Shown: positions 8,365-17,818, counted from the stretch's first letter. The stretch: DNA of 64,000 nucleotides from Gp1-AA145 sp963757135 (GCA_963757135.1 CAVWQE010000013.1:1-64000); one strand, 5' to 3'. The notes: generated from the sequence alone by a model not told the origin. Numbers and translations are program-made.

Positions 8365-9468
8365 GTGCACAAGTTGCGAAAGCCCCGGCTGCTCTTAGGA
8401 ATCGTTGTCGTGTGTTCGCTGGTGGCGCGAGCCGAGAAGCAACCAAACGCATTCAAGAACTGGCCGGCGGGAACCTCGCCGCGTGAAGTAGGAAAACGGG
8501 TTGCGGAGCACTTTGTCACTACCTCGCACACAAACTCGGGGAAACCCGATCCCGCGGTGCCATACATTGCATATCCGGAGTCGGTTGCATGGTACGGTGC
8601 GTTAACATTCGCACAAGTGAGCGGCGACAACGAACTGACATCGAAGCTCATCCACCGCTTCGAGCCGCTGTTCGGAGATGAAGCGAATCTCATTCCCGAG
8701 CCGAAGCACGTTGACCTCACCGTTTTCGGCGTGGTACCGCTCCAGATTTACATGGAGACCAGGCAACAGAAATACCTGGACCTGGGCAAACGCCTGGCCG
8801 ACGCGCAGTGGGTGAACCCGCAGCCGGATGGCCTCACGTCACAAACGCGCTACTGGATCGATGACATGTACATGATCACGATGATTCAGTTGCAAGCTTA
8901 TCGCGCGACCGGAGACACAAAGTATCTCGACCGTGCGGCGGCGGAAATGACAAGTTATCTCGACAAACTCCAGCAACCCGGCGGCTTGTTTTACCACGCC
9001 CCAGATGTCCCTTTTTATTGGGGCCGAGGCGATGGCTGGGTAGCAGCAGGAATGGCGGAAATGTTGCGTTCGCTGCCGCCGAAACATCCCCAGCGCAAGC
9101 GCATTATGGATGGTTATCTCAGAATGATGAAAGCGCTGGTGCAGTATCAGGACAAGGACGGCATGTGGCATCAATTGATTGACCAGCCGGACGCCTGGCC
9201 GGAGACGTCGAGCACAGCCATGTTTACCTTTGCCATGATCACGGGCGTGAAGCACGGCTGGCTCGACGCGAAAATTTACGCCCCGGCCGCCCGCAAAGGA
9301 TGGCTGGGACTTGTGAGCTATCTAGATTCGAACGCTGATCTGCGAAACATCTGCGAGGGAACAGGCAAGAAGAACGATAAGCAGTATTACTACGATCGCA
9401 AGAAGCTGACCGGCGATTTGCATGGCCAGGCGCCGGTGATGTGGTGCGCTACGGCTGTGCTGCGCTGA
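8365..9468 (+). CDS. GH105 unsaturated rhamnogalacturonyl hydrolase-like protein
   Basis: A 367-residue (alpha/alpha)6-barrel glycosidase with a signal peptide (LLLGIVVVCSLVARA). The family 105 landmarks are the catalytic-Asp region RYWIDDMYMITMIQLQAY and the WGRGDGWVAAGMAEML motif, followed by MWHQLIDQPDAWPETSSTAM. GH105 enzymes hydrolyse the unsaturated uronic residue left by pectate or rhamnogalacturonan lyases, yielding 5-keto-4-deoxyuronate, the substrate for the isomerase/KduD genes upstream. The GTG start at 8365 is fixed by a strong GGAGGT site at 8352-8357, seven bases before it. Export to the periplasm is expected. Confidence 0.9.
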   Translation: MHKLRKPRLLLGIVVVCSLVARAEKQPNAFKNWPAGTSPREVGKRVAEHFVTTSHTNSGKPDPAVPYIAYPESVAWYGALTFAQVSGDNELTSKLIHRFEPLFGDEANLIPEPKHVDLTVFGVVPLQIYMETRQQKYLDLGKRLADAQWVNPQPDGLTSQTRYWIDDMYMITMIQLQAYRATGDTKYLDRAAAEMTSYLDKLQQPGGLFYHAPDVPFYWGRGDGWVAAGMAEMLRSLPPKHPQRKRIMDGYLRMMKALVQYQDKDGMWHQLIDQPDAWPETSSTAMFTFAMITGVKHGWLDAKIYAPAARKGWLGLVSYLDSNADLRNICEGTGKKNDKQYYYDRKKLTGDLHGQAPVMWCATAVLR

Positions 9469-9515
9469 GGCTGGTAGGTCATTTGAACTTTTCCGAAATG
9501 ACTTTTAAAATCAAA

Positions 9516-9541
9516 GTGGCCGGATTGTGAAGTCCGGCCGC
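9516..9541. other. Hairpin downstream of the GH105 gene
   Basis: GGCCGGA (9518-9524) and TCCGGCC (9533-9539) form a seven-base-pair stem with an eight-base loop. No T-run follows on the plus strand, so it is at best a weak terminator or an RNA-stabilising structure. The rest of 9469-9602 shows nothing firm. Confidence 0.35.
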
Positions 9542-9602
9542 ACCTGCGCGAACGCATTTTTCCGGACAGTTTCCTCTTCGCGTTCCCTTACAGTTTGCAC
9601 GT

Positions 9603-9679
9603 GGCGGTGTAGCTCAGGTGGTTAGAGCGACGGTCTCATAATCCGTAGGTCGGAGGTTCGAGTCCTCCCGCCGCCACCA
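9603..9679 (+). tRNA. tRNA-Met (CAT anticodon)
   Basis: A complete cloverleaf: acceptor GGCGGTG pairs with CGCCGCC with one G-T pair, D arm GCTC...GAGC, anticodon loop CTCATAA giving CAT, T arm GGAGG-TTCGAGT-CCTCC, discriminator A and encoded CCA. The first acceptor pair is G-C and the D loop (AGGTGGTTA) is of elongator type. A CAT anticodon could also be read as Ile after lysidine modification, but the body resembles elongator Met. Confidence 0.93.
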
Positions 9680-9697
9680 ATGGTTTCAGGTCCCTGG

Positions 9698-9730
9698 GCT
9701 ACGCTCGGGATTTCGGCACGCGGCTCAAAC
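9698..9730 (+). repeat. Copy of an interspersed repeat core beside tRNA-Met
   Basis: These 33 bases match 30 of 33 positions of the core of the 117-bp tandem repeat at 55612-55644. They lie exactly between the tRNA-Met gene and the second copy of its 3' end, so the repeat element appears to have been inserted next to, or carried along with, a duplicated tRNA tail. Confidence 0.7.
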
Positions 9731-9748
9731 GCCGCGTAGGCGCCTCAA

Positions 9749-9773
9749 GTTCGAGTCCTCCCGCCGCCACCAA
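9749..9773 (+). repeat. 25-bp direct repeat of the tRNA-Met 3' end
   Basis: Positions 9749-9773 repeat 9656-9680 exactly (gttcgagtcctcccgccgcc then accaa), i.e. most of the T arm, the acceptor strand and CCA of tRNA-Met. Such perfect tRNA-tail duplications are classic attachment-site scars of integrative elements, but here only 68 bases lie between the copies. Confidence 0.85.
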
Positions 9774-9954
9774 ATCAAAATATTCCCCCCAAAAGCCAAG
9801 CGCCTTCACGCAATGTCCGCTGGTGAACTATTGGCGCATCGTGTTTCCTCTTGACGGACGGGTTAAAGTAGATCATCCATGTCTGGCGGGCAGGACGAAT
9901 TGCGCAAAATAATAATAGAGCTTGAATTCATAAGGCAGTATCGGAGTGTCGCGA

Positions 9955-12432
9955 ATGGAGTGTTTTGTCTGCATTCATTGTCATTTTTATCAACCGCCCC
10001 GGGAAAATCCCTGGCTGGAAACGGTTGAGTCGCAGGATTCTGCAAGTCCTTATCACGATTGGAACCAACGAATAGCGAGGGAGTGCTATCTTCCGAATGG
10101 CGCCTCGCGCATACTTGATTCCGACCACCGCATTGCGAAGATCTTCAACAACTACTCCAGGATCAGCTTCAATTTCGGGCCGACCCTGCTCTCGTGGATG
10201 GAAGAGCGCGCGCTCGAAGGCTATCAACGAATTCTCGATGGCGATCGTGAGAGCCAAAAACTGTTCTCAGGACATGGGTCTGCTTTAGCCCAGGCCTATA
10301 ACCACACAATCCTTCCGCTCTCGAACTCACGAGATAAGCGCACGCAGATTCTTTGGGGCATCAAGGATTTTCAGCACCGTTTTGCGCGTGATCCCGAAGG
10401 AATGTGGCTCCCGGAAACGGCAGTCGATTTAGACACGCTGGAGATTCTTTCCGGCGAGGGCATTAAGTTCACGATTCTGGCTCCGCGCCAGGCAGCGCAG
10501 CTACGCGTTGAGCAGGACTCACCGTGGATAAATCTCGAGTACGGCGCAGACTCGCGTCGTGGCTACGTGTGCGCCTTGCCGTCGGGTCGAACGCTTGGCT
10601 TGTTTTTCTATGACGGCGCGCTGGCAACCAGCGTCGCGTTTGAGAAACTATTGTTCAGCGGCGAAAATTTCGCGCGGCGTCTTCTCAGCCGCTTCGACCC
10701 CGATGGCGATTCCGCCCAATTGATGCACGTTGCGACCGACGGCGAGACCTACGGGCATCACCATCCTCACGGCGATATGGCGCTCGCCTATGCTCTGCAA
10801 TACATTGAGGAACACAAGCTCGCCCGCGTGACGAATTACGGCGAATACTTCGCCATGCATCCGCCTACACAGGAAATTCGAATAAAAGAAAAAACTTCCT
10901 GGAGTTGTGCCCACGGCGTTGGCAGATGGGAAAGCAATTGTGGTTGCAATGCTGGAGGCGGTCCCGGCTGGAACCAGGAGTGGCGGCGCCCATTGCGCGA
11001 AGCTTTCAATTGGTTACGCGACGATCTTCTTGCGGATTACGAACAGAATGCGAACCAACTTCTGAAAGACCCTTGGTCCGCAAGAGATGATTACATTGCG
11101 GCCGTTCTTGACAGGTCTGCAGCGAGTGTAGATGCCTTTTTGAACAAGCATTCGACGCATGTATTGTCGTCGTCCGAAGAAGTCCGCGCTTTACGCTTGC
11201 TTGAGCTGCAGCGGCATTTGATGCTGATGTACACCAGCTGCGGCTGGTTTTTTGACGAGCCTACCGGGCCTGAGACGGTTCAGGTCCTCCAGTACGCGGC
11301 CCGGGCGGTGCAGTTGAGTCAGCAACTATTCGGAGGCAATCGCGAAGAACAATTCCTGGAGCGCCTTGAACTGGTTCGCAGCAATATCCCAGAATTCGGA
11401 GACGGTTGCGAAATTTATGAGCGCTTCGTACGTCCTGCGATGTTGGATCTGCCCGGGGTTGCGGCCCACTATGCCATCAGTTCTTTCTTCGAAGGCTACG
11501 AACAATCGGGTTCCATTTACTCCTATCAGGCACGGTTGCGTGACGTGAATGTTGTCGACCAGGAGAGGGTGAAGCTCGCAGCGGGTACGGTCGAGATCCA
11601 ATCGCACGTAACTCGCGCGCAACTGGCTTTTGACTTTGCCGTGCTCCACGGCGGAGGCCATAACCTGCGAGCCGGTGTTTGTGAAGCTCATGATGAATTT
11701 GTCCAATTCGCGAAGGATGCCTGTGCGCGCTTATCGGAATCGGGATTTGTTGGTTGCTCGCGCGCGCTTGATGACTATTTTGGCCCGGAAGTTTACTCAC
11801 TTAAATCGTTGTTTCGGGATGAACGAAGGCGCATTGTTACTAAGATTGTTGACGGCACGCTTGCTGATATCGAGAACCTCTATGGTGACGTTTACGAGCA
11901 CAATGTGCATCTGATTGGGTTTCTTCGCGACTTGTCAATGCCTTTGCCGCCGATATTGCAAGTCTCCTCTGAGTGTGTGCTCAACAACGCGATCCGGCGC
12001 TCTCTGGCCGGCGAAAATATCGACGCCGAACATTTGCGGTTGCTGATTCAGACGGCCAAGCGAAATGGGATCGCTCTGGATCATTCCGTCAAGTTGGCTT
12101 TGAGTGAACGTCTGAGGCGCGCGATGGCTCGCTGGTCGATGGAGCCTCTGGAAGTTGGAAGCCTGAGTGAAGCGGAATCGCTGATATCGCTTGTGCGCGA
12201 TGCGCCATTCGAGACTGACCTCTGGGACATCCAAAACACTTATTACGAATTGATGAGGACGATTACAGATTTGAAACCTGGGACCACGAGCGCCACATGG
12301 CTTCGCCTCTTCCGTACCATGGGAGACAGTATCGGAATCGCTGTGCCGCAGATAATTCCTCCAGCCGCCGAAAGGAGGTTGGCGGTTGTGGCTTTGCCGC
12401 AACCACAGCTCAGCGTTCCGGCAGAATGCTGA
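9955..12432 (+). CDS. Glycoside hydrolase family 57 protein with DUF3536
   Basis: An 825-residue cytoplasmic protein. The N-terminal GH57 barrel starts at once with CIHCHFYQPPRENPW and carries FNFGPTLLSWME, PEGMWLPETAVD and VATDGETYGHHHPHGD, the conserved GH57 blocks holding the catalytic acid residues. A Cys-rich loop (SCAHGVGRWESNCGCNAGG) and the roughly 500-residue C-terminal half are typical of the DUF3536 branch. ATG 9955 is preferred to GTG 9946 because GGAG (9943-9946) is eight bases upstream. GH57 members are amylases, 4-alpha-glucanotransferases or branching enzymes; this branch has no settled substrate. An alpha-glucan role would fit the trehalose synthase at 32.9 kb. Confidence 0.88.
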   Translation: MECFVCIHCHFYQPPRENPWLETVESQDSASPYHDWNQRIARECYLPNGASRILDSDHRIAKIFNNYSRISFNFGPTLLSWMEERALEGYQRILDGDRESQKLFSGHGSALAQAYNHTILPLSNSRDKRTQILWGIKDFQHRFARDPEGMWLPETAVDLDTLEILSGEGIKFTILAPRQAAQLRVEQDSPWINLEYGADSRRGYVCALPSGRTLGLFFYDGALATSVAFEKLLFSGENFARRLLSRFDPDGDSAQLMHVATDGETYGHHHPHGDMALAYALQYIEEHKLARVTNYGEYFAMHPPTQEIRIKEKTSWSCAHGVGRWESNCGCNAGGGPGWNQEWRRPLREAFNWLRDDLLADYEQNANQLLKDPWSARDDYIAAVLDRSAASVDAFLNKHSTHVLSSSEEVRALRLLELQRHLMLMYTSCGWFFDEPTGPETVQVLQYAARAVQLSQQLFGGNREEQFLERLELVRSNIPEFGDGCEIYERFVRPAMLDLPGVAAHYAISSFFEGYEQSGSIYSYQARLRDVNVVDQERVKLAAGTVEIQSHVTRAQLAFDFAVLHGGGHNLRAGVCEAHDEFVQFAKDACARLSESGFVGCSRALDDYFGPEVYSLKSLFRDERRRIVTKIVDGTLADIENLYGDVYEHNVHLIGFLRDLSMPLPPILQVSSECVLNNAIRRSLAGENIDAEHLRLLIQTAKRNGIALDHSVKLALSERLRRAMARWSMEPLEVGSLSEAESLISLVRDAPFETDLWDIQNTYYELMRTITDLKPGTTSATWLRLFRTMGDSIGIAVPQIIPPAAERRLAVVALPQPQLSVPAEC

Positions 12433-12462
12433 GGTCCGAATCGTGGTCACTTCTGTGAAAGT

Positions 12463-14547
12463 TCAGGTCCTCACAAGGTTCCTCCGCAACTGATTTACGT
12501 CTGTCTTCGCGATTGACGGTATGAGTGAAGGTAGATTGGTTTGCGTAACGGTCGGCTGCGTAACCGGTACGTTCGGCACTCCCGCGACTCGCGCGATCGT
12601 CGCCAGCAACACGGCCTCATCGGTGCTGAAGTCGCCGTGATGTTTGGCGGCGGCAGCATCTTTCGATCCCTTCGGATTCTCATTTGGCGACTTCACCCAG
12701 TCACAGCCGTGCTGAGAGAGCCATTGCGCAATCGAGGCTGCCGTTCCGTTCATAGCGCCATTTTTAGAGACGAAGTGGTCCATTCCCAACAACGGCTCGC
12801 CGTCGGGATGGATCAACGGAACGCGAGACTGTGCTTCAAATGCGTCCGAAACCAGATAGAGCAAAGACTTGTGGTAAATCTCCGCGCAGCTATCTGCTCT
12901 CTCGGTAGTGTCGTCGAGGGTGAAGAGAGTGAATTTCTTGATGGTTGAACCGATTACCGGGACATAGAACTGTGTAAAAACATCAACCGTGCATGCCGGT
13001 GCCCATAAAGTGCAGGTCTGAATAGGCACGCGCAAGGTGGCAAAGTACTGGATCAGCGGAGCAAGAAAAATGCTGCCGGCGCTGTGGCCAACGAGGTGAA
13101 TCTCGAAATTTGCCCGCTCCGCCGCGCTCAGGCTATCGAAGTAGGCCTTAATTCCGTTGGCGGCGATTCGCGCTCCGCCATTCTGCCCTTGCGTCGAGTC
13201 CATGGCATTGGACTTCATCTTGTCCCATTCCATCTTGCCGGAAGCCACACGGGCAATCGGCTCCAGGGTGTCGTCGAGGCGGTCAAGCAAAAAATCTTTC
13301 GCCGTGCCGAAAGCACCCTCTGGCCTAATTTGCGTAATCACATCGTGAAGGATTTCCTCAAGTGTGCTCAGGTAATCGGTGTGCCACACGAACCCGACCA
13401 GATACATTTCCCGCCATTTCAGGTTTGACCAGTACCACCCAATTCGGTTCACCGCGGTGTCTTCGCTGACCAAGCCGCCATGGGCATACAAAACCAGACG
13501 CTTCTTGGTCCAAGTGGATGTTGCTGCGGGAAATTCGGTCGTGAAAATATCCTGGACTTGGCCGGCAGTTTTGGCCCACTGCCCGTTTGTCTTCAAAATT
13601 CCGTTATCGCCAATGCTGATGACGTGCGGAGCGAGTTCCGGCACGGCGTACCCGGAGGACTGAACCTGCAAATTGCGGGTATTGATGGTCGCCGAAGACG
13701 CGGCTTTCTGTAGTTCAACCGGCACTCCCAAACGCGCAACCCATGCGTCGGTGCCGTTTTCGAGCCAATCGTCATAGGAGAGATATCCGAAGCCCTTCGC
13801 CCCCCAAGCGGTTCCCCATGAGTTCTGGATCCAGAAGCCGGCTTTGTCGTAACCGACGATAGCGAAGGCATGCCCGCCTGAAACGCCGGGTACATAGGGT
13901 ATCTTTCCGTCTTTTGCTGTGGCGAACCAGCCCTCGTGAATCAGGGCAGAAACATAGAGAATGCCAGCCTCCTGAAGGGCCGTATGTATGGCAACCAGAT
14001 CTTTGTGATTGACCCGAAAATAAGCGCCGAGCGGCCGGAGTCGGGCATCAATCACGATCTGAGCGGTCGGCTCGCAGGCCCCGGACTGAGTGAAGTAGTT
14101 GGCTTGGCATACGCCGTTCTGGTTCCATCCCTTCATGGCCGAACGGCAACTGGCGCCCACGTCCGGATTAACCGCCTGTCCGTACGCGGCAGATTCGTCG
14201 TGCGGATCCGAGACCTGCGCCATCGCGTAAAGCATCCATGGACTCACACCCGTCTTGTCAGGCCATTTTTGCCGGACGCGAAGCAAGTAATTGGCCACGG
14301 TGGCCAAGCCAAAGCCGGCGCACGCCCCCGCCGTACCCTGGTTCAGGATGGGCACGCCGATTTTCTTGTAGTCCGTCAGCGGCCTTTCAGTCGGCACTTC
14401 GGTGAGGGTTGCGACGTACATCTGATCGCGAAAATCGATGGTGTCGGGCCGCGCGTCCAGCTTTGGTCGATTCGAGTGGGTCCGGGGAGGTTGCTGATTC
14501 CGCCTCCCTTTTGTGCTCGGCTTTGCGGTTGATCTGGTCTTTGGCAT
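12463..14547 (-). CDS. Papain-like peptidase (C1) fused to a lipase-like alpha/beta hydrolase
   Basis: A 694-residue two-enzyme protein. Residues about 30-275 are a papain-family domain: Gln70 and Cys76 in ILNQGTAGACAGFG, His226 in SGGHAFAIVGYD and Asn242 in WIQNSWGTAWGAKGFGYL form the usual catalytic set. Residues about 345-600 are an alpha/beta hydrolase: HGG at 356-358 and nucleophile Ser489 in HLVGHSAGSIFLAP; a His in MDHFVSKNG may complete the triad. There is no signal peptide; the first 30 residues are basic and Ser/Thr/Arg-rich. It is convergent with the GH57 gene and alone in its transcript. Targets are unknown; a dual-activity secreted toxin, a processing enzyme or a storage/repair factor are all possible. 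Confidence 0.85.
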   Translation of the reverse strand: MPKTRSTAKPSTKGRRNQQPPRTHSNRPKLDARPDTIDFRDQMYVATLTEVPTERPLTDYKKIGVPILNQGTAGACAGFGLATVANYLLRVRQKWPDKTGVSPWMLYAMAQVSDPHDESAAYGQAVNPDVGASCRSAMKGWNQNGVCQANYFTQSGACEPTAQIVIDARLRPLGAYFRVNHKDLVAIHTALQEAGILYVSALIHEGWFATAKDGKIPYVPGVSGGHAFAIVGYDKAGFWIQNSWGTAWGAKGFGYLSYDDWLENGTDAWVARLGVPVELQKAASSATINTRNLQVQSSGYAVPELAPHVISIGDNGILKTNGQWAKTAGQVQDIFTTEFPAATSTWTKKRLVLYAHGGLVSEDTAVNRIGWYWSNLKWREMYLVGFVWHTDYLSTLEEILHDVITQIRPEGAFGTAKDFLLDRLDDTLEPIARVASGKMEWDKMKSNAMDSTQGQNGGARIAANGIKAYFDSLSAAERANFEIHLVGHSAGSIFLAPLIQYFATLRVPIQTCTLWAPACTVDVFTQFYVPVIGSTIKKFTLFTLDDTTERADSCAEIYHKSLLYLVSDAFEAQSRVPLIHPDGEPLLGMDHFVSKNGAMNGTAASIAQWLSQHGCDWVKSPNENPKGSKDAAAAKHHGDFSTDEAVLLATIARVAGVPNVPVTQPTVTQTNLPSLIPSIAKTDVNQLRRNLVRT

Positions 14548-14903
14548 AAAGGCGTCTCATTTCCGGATAGGGTCCGCATCCTACGGAGAAAAGGCGAGGG
14601 CATTTTATGCCCGATGATGAACTTCTCAATGACAATTCGCACGATGTTACAAAAATGGAACGTGGGTTACAGGAACGTCTGGGCCTTCATACGTCTTAAC
14701 CTAAGTAGCTGAACTGCGTCTGCTCAGGTCAGACACCCCGGACAACGGAGCTTGACCGCTTGCCATCCAACAACATCCAACCGAACCGAGACTGTGCCCG
14801 GTCAAGGTTGGGTTCCGGCTCAAGTTACTGGGTTGCGAAGCAATTGGTTGGATTCTGCTACGTGGCTATCTCACGGGCGCCCTGTAAGTGAGAGAGCGAA
14901 GCT
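14548..14903. other. Divergent intergenic region before the polysaccharide locus
   Basis: 356 bases between two divergent genes. It must contain the promoters for the protease-lipase gene and the exopolysaccharide locus, but no convincing -35/-10 pair, operator or RNA structure could be recognised. The repeated word CCAAC/GGTTGG (14767-14855) is the only visible pattern. Confidence 0.4.
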
Positions 14904-16319
14904 GTGGCTGGAAGAAACAAGTTGAGTCCCCCGAACAATCCCGTTCGCACGGTTGAGCGTCCTGCCGGTGCTGACCCTGAGAATGGCCGGATTTTGCCCA
15001 TCGCAGCAACCGACAGCAGGAGGATTGAATGGATGCGTCTGCTGTGGGAGGAGAGACGTTTTCTGGGGCGAGCGGTAATTGCCGGCCTTGTTCTTTCTCT
15101 CCTAATCGCGATTGTTTTGCCTTCGCGGTACGAATCGAAAACACGGCTCATGCCTCCCGATCAGCAGTCGGGATCGGGTCTGGCTATGATCGCTGCTCTC
15201 GCGGGTAGAGGGTCAAGCAGCAGCACTTCAGCCGGCGGTGTGGCTGGATCTTTGGGCGGCAGCCTGGGGAGCGTTGCCGGCGATCTGCTGGGCCTGAAGA
15301 GTTCCGGGGCGTTGTTTGTGGATATGCTGGGCGGCGCCACCATTCAGGATGATCTCATCAGGAAATTTGATCTGCGCAGGGTTTATCACGACAAATACTG
15401 GGAGCAGGCGCGAAAAGATCTGGCCAAGCGTACCGAGGTGAAAGAGGACCGCAAAAGCGGCGTCATTACAATCACCGTGACCGATCATGATCCCCATCGC
15501 GCACAGGCGATGGCGCAGGCGTATGTGGACGCGCTGAATGGGTTGGTGGCGCAGGTATCAACATCCTCGGCTCGGCGGGAACGCATGTTCGTGGAAGGCC
15601 GGCTCCAGACGGTCAAACACAATCTCGATGACGCGTTGCAGGCTTTCAGTGAATATGCCAGCAAAAACGGCACTTTCGATGTGCCTTCGCAGACCAAAGC
15701 CATGGTTGAGAGCGAAGCGGGCCTGCAAGGCCAGCTTATCGCGGCACAGGCGGAACTTGAGGGCCTGAAGCAGATCTATACGGACAACAACATTCGCGTT
15801 CGTTCGCTCGAGGCACGGGTCGGCGCTCTCAAGCATCAGGTCGAAACCATGAGCGGCAATAAGTCCGATCTCAGCTCCGACGACTCGCAAATCACCGGAG
15901 ATTTTCCCTCCATCCGTAAACTGCCGTTGGTCGGTGTGCGCTGGGCGAACCTGTATCGCGAAACGAGGATTCAGGAGACTGTATACGAGATGCTGACGCA
16001 GGAATACGAAATCGCCAAGATTCAGGAGGCCAAGGAAATTCCCAGCGTAAACGTGTTGGACGCGCCATTATTGCCGGAAAGAAACTCATTTCCACCGCGA
16101 ATCGCAATTACGCTGTTGGGCGCGACGCTCGCGTTTGCACTGGGCGCAGTTTTTCTGATCGGCTCGGCTGCATGGAGACGCAGCAGTTCTCCCGAAAAAC
16201 AATTGGCAGCCGAAATATGGGAACACATTACCGCTAGCGAGTATGCTGGCGGCTCAGCCCTCCGGAGTTTCCTCGGCAAACTCAACGGACATAACGGATC
16301 CAACGGTAGAGCCGCATAG
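14904..16319 (+). CDS. Wzz/GNVR-type polysaccharide chain-length determinant
   Basis: A 471-residue inner-membrane protein with the Wzz layout: an N-terminal membrane segment (FLGRAVIAGLVLSLLIAIVL) after a short cytoplasmic tail, a long periplasmic coiled region (about residues 200-330), the Pro-rich stretch near VLDAPLLPERNSFPPR, and a second membrane segment (ITLLGATLAFALGAVFLIG). A Gly/Ser-rich insertion follows the first helix. No tyrosine-kinase domain with Walker motifs is fused to it. GTG 14904 follows an AGAGAG stretch. It should set chain length for the polymer made by the genes downstream. Confidence 0.85.
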   Translation: MAGRNKLSPPNNPVRTVERPAGADPENGRILPIAATDSRRIEWMRLLWEERRFLGRAVIAGLVLSLLIAIVLPSRYESKTRLMPPDQQSGSGLAMIAALAGRGSSSSTSAGGVAGSLGGSLGSVAGDLLGLKSSGALFVDMLGGATIQDDLIRKFDLRRVYHDKYWEQARKDLAKRTEVKEDRKSGVITITVTDHDPHRAQAMAQAYVDALNGLVAQVSTSSARRERMFVEGRLQTVKHNLDDALQAFSEYASKNGTFDVPSQTKAMVESEAGLQGQLIAAQAELEGLKQIYTDNNIRVRSLEARVGALKHQVETMSGNKSDLSSDDSQITGDFPSIRKLPLVGVRWANLYRETRIQETVYEMLTQEYEIAKIQEAKEIPSVNVLDAPLLPERNSFPPRIAITLLGATLAFALGAVFLIGSAAWRRSSSPEKQLAAEIWEHITASEYAGGSALRSFLGKLNGHNGSNGRAA

Positions 16320-16375
16320 CGCGAATTCTGATCCGCCCATTTCGTTTTCCTCGATAATCCCTCGCCGCCTGTTTC

Positions 16376-17818
16376 TTGCCAGTGCAACTCTCAGCGCCAA
16401 TTCGAAATATAAGCACCGATGCGGTAACCCTGACAGTAGGCGCTCTTGGCGCCACGTTAGCAGCTTCGATCTTCTACACTCCTCTGGTTCTGGTGTTTGT
16501 TGTTGCTGTACCTGCTTGCGTTTACTTCGCGAGCCGGCCCTACGAACTGCTTCTGGTCATGGTTTTTTTCATTCCATTCAATTTTGTTTTTAAGGTCGGT
16601 CCGCTGCCGGTTGCTTTCGAGGTTGTAAAAGTGCTCGCCTGGGTCCCCTTCATCCTTACCCGCAGTGAGCGGCCCCGCTTTATTGGTAGCCGGTTCAATA
16701 AATGGTTAGCAATTCTGGCAGGGATTATTTTTCTGTCATTGGTTCGTACCACTGACTTTCCTTTCACTTTGAAGGAATGCGTCCGCTTGGGGTCGAATTT
16801 GGGACTGATCTATCTTTGTGTAAATTTGCTCGATACGCCGGAAAAGATCCTGCAGGTAATGCGCGTCATCGCGGTCTCAACCTTCCTGGTGGCGTGCTAC
16901 GGGTTCTATCAGTGGAGCATTCATGATTATGGGGCTTTGTTCTGGCTCGTAAATCCGCGTTTGGATACCAGCCTCGCCCACTACAGGGACACGTTCTGGC
17001 CCTGGAGGAATCGCATCATCTCCGTGTTGACCTCGGAGATGGAACTGGGCCACTACTTCAACATGTGTTTGCCATTTGCCGTCGCACTCTGGCTGATGGA
17101 GGGGCGCAGGCGCCTGAGTTCTAAATGGCTGGTTTTCACATTCGCAATGCTGGCCGGACTGTTGCTCACCTTTACCTTTGGGTCGTGGCTGGCGTTAGCC
17201 GCCGCGCTGGGCGTGTTTGTGTTTTTTTTAGACCGGAAGCGCCGCTGGAAACTGGTTGCGGGATTTCTGATCGTTCTTCTGGTGAGCGTTCTGCTGCTGG
17301 CTGGCCCGTTGCTACCCGTCGTGGAAACCAAGTACTCCGGCGAGCAGATCGGCAGCTTTGCGTGGGACGTGTTCACCCGCCTGAAAGCATGGGCATTCGC
17401 CTTCAATACCTGGCGCTCTCATCCTTTGTTGGGTGTAGGAATCGGAAGCTACCAAGTCCTGTCTGCAGACAGTGACTGGATTGGTGTCGGCCCAATTGGA
17501 GCGGGCAGTACGCCACATGAAACTTTTTTGTATCTGCTGGCGGAGTCCGGACTCGTCGGATTTGTCAGCACAATGGCCGTACTGATTGGAACGATCAGAA
17601 ACAATTTACGGTTGAGACATATCCCGCAATTCGCACTTATTGGCTTAGCGCTCGCCTTTTCTGTGGCCGTAAATCTTGTCGGCGGGTTCAGCGACGATTC
17701 GCCTTTTGTCGGCCCGCATACCAGCTATCTGCTGTGGCTGGTCGTTGGTATGAGCGAAGCGCTTCTCAATCTCTCTGCGACAACCCCTGCCTTACCCCAA
17801 CAACTTGGAAGGTCCTGA
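16376..17818 (+). CDS. O-antigen polymerase/ligase-like membrane protein (Wzy_C family)
   Basis: A 480-residue protein with about ten membrane segments and the large periplasmic loop of the Wzy/WaaL family: WRSHPLLGVGIGSYQ followed by STPHETFLYLLAESGLVGF is the characteristic signature. It would polymerise or transfer undecaprenyl-linked repeat units at the periplasmic face. The only starts at the right place are TTG 16376 and GTG 16382, with no good ribosome site, so the N-terminus is uncertain. It lies in the same direction as the Wzz gene and 56 bases after it. Confidence 0.83.
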   Translation: MPVQLSAPIRNISTDAVTLTVGALGATLAASIFYTPLVLVFVVAVPACVYFASRPYELLLVMVFFIPFNFVFKVGPLPVAFEVVKVLAWVPFILTRSERPRFIGSRFNKWLAILAGIIFLSLVRTTDFPFTLKECVRLGSNLGLIYLCVNLLDTPEKILQVMRVIAVSTFLVACYGFYQWSIHDYGALFWLVNPRLDTSLAHYRDTFWPWRNRIISVLTSEMELGHYFNMCLPFAVALWLMEGRRRLSSKWLVFTFAMLAGLLLTFTFGSWLALAAALGVFVFFLDRKRRWKLVAGFLIVLLVSVLLLAGPLLPVVETKYSGEQIGSFAWDVFTRLKAWAFAFNTWRSHPLLGVGIGSYQVLSADSDWIGVGPIGAGSTPHETFLYLLAESGLVGFVSTMAVLIGTIRNNLRLRHIPQFALIGLALAFSVAVNLVGGFSDDSPFVGPHTSYLLWLVVGMSEALLNLSATTPALPQQLGRS

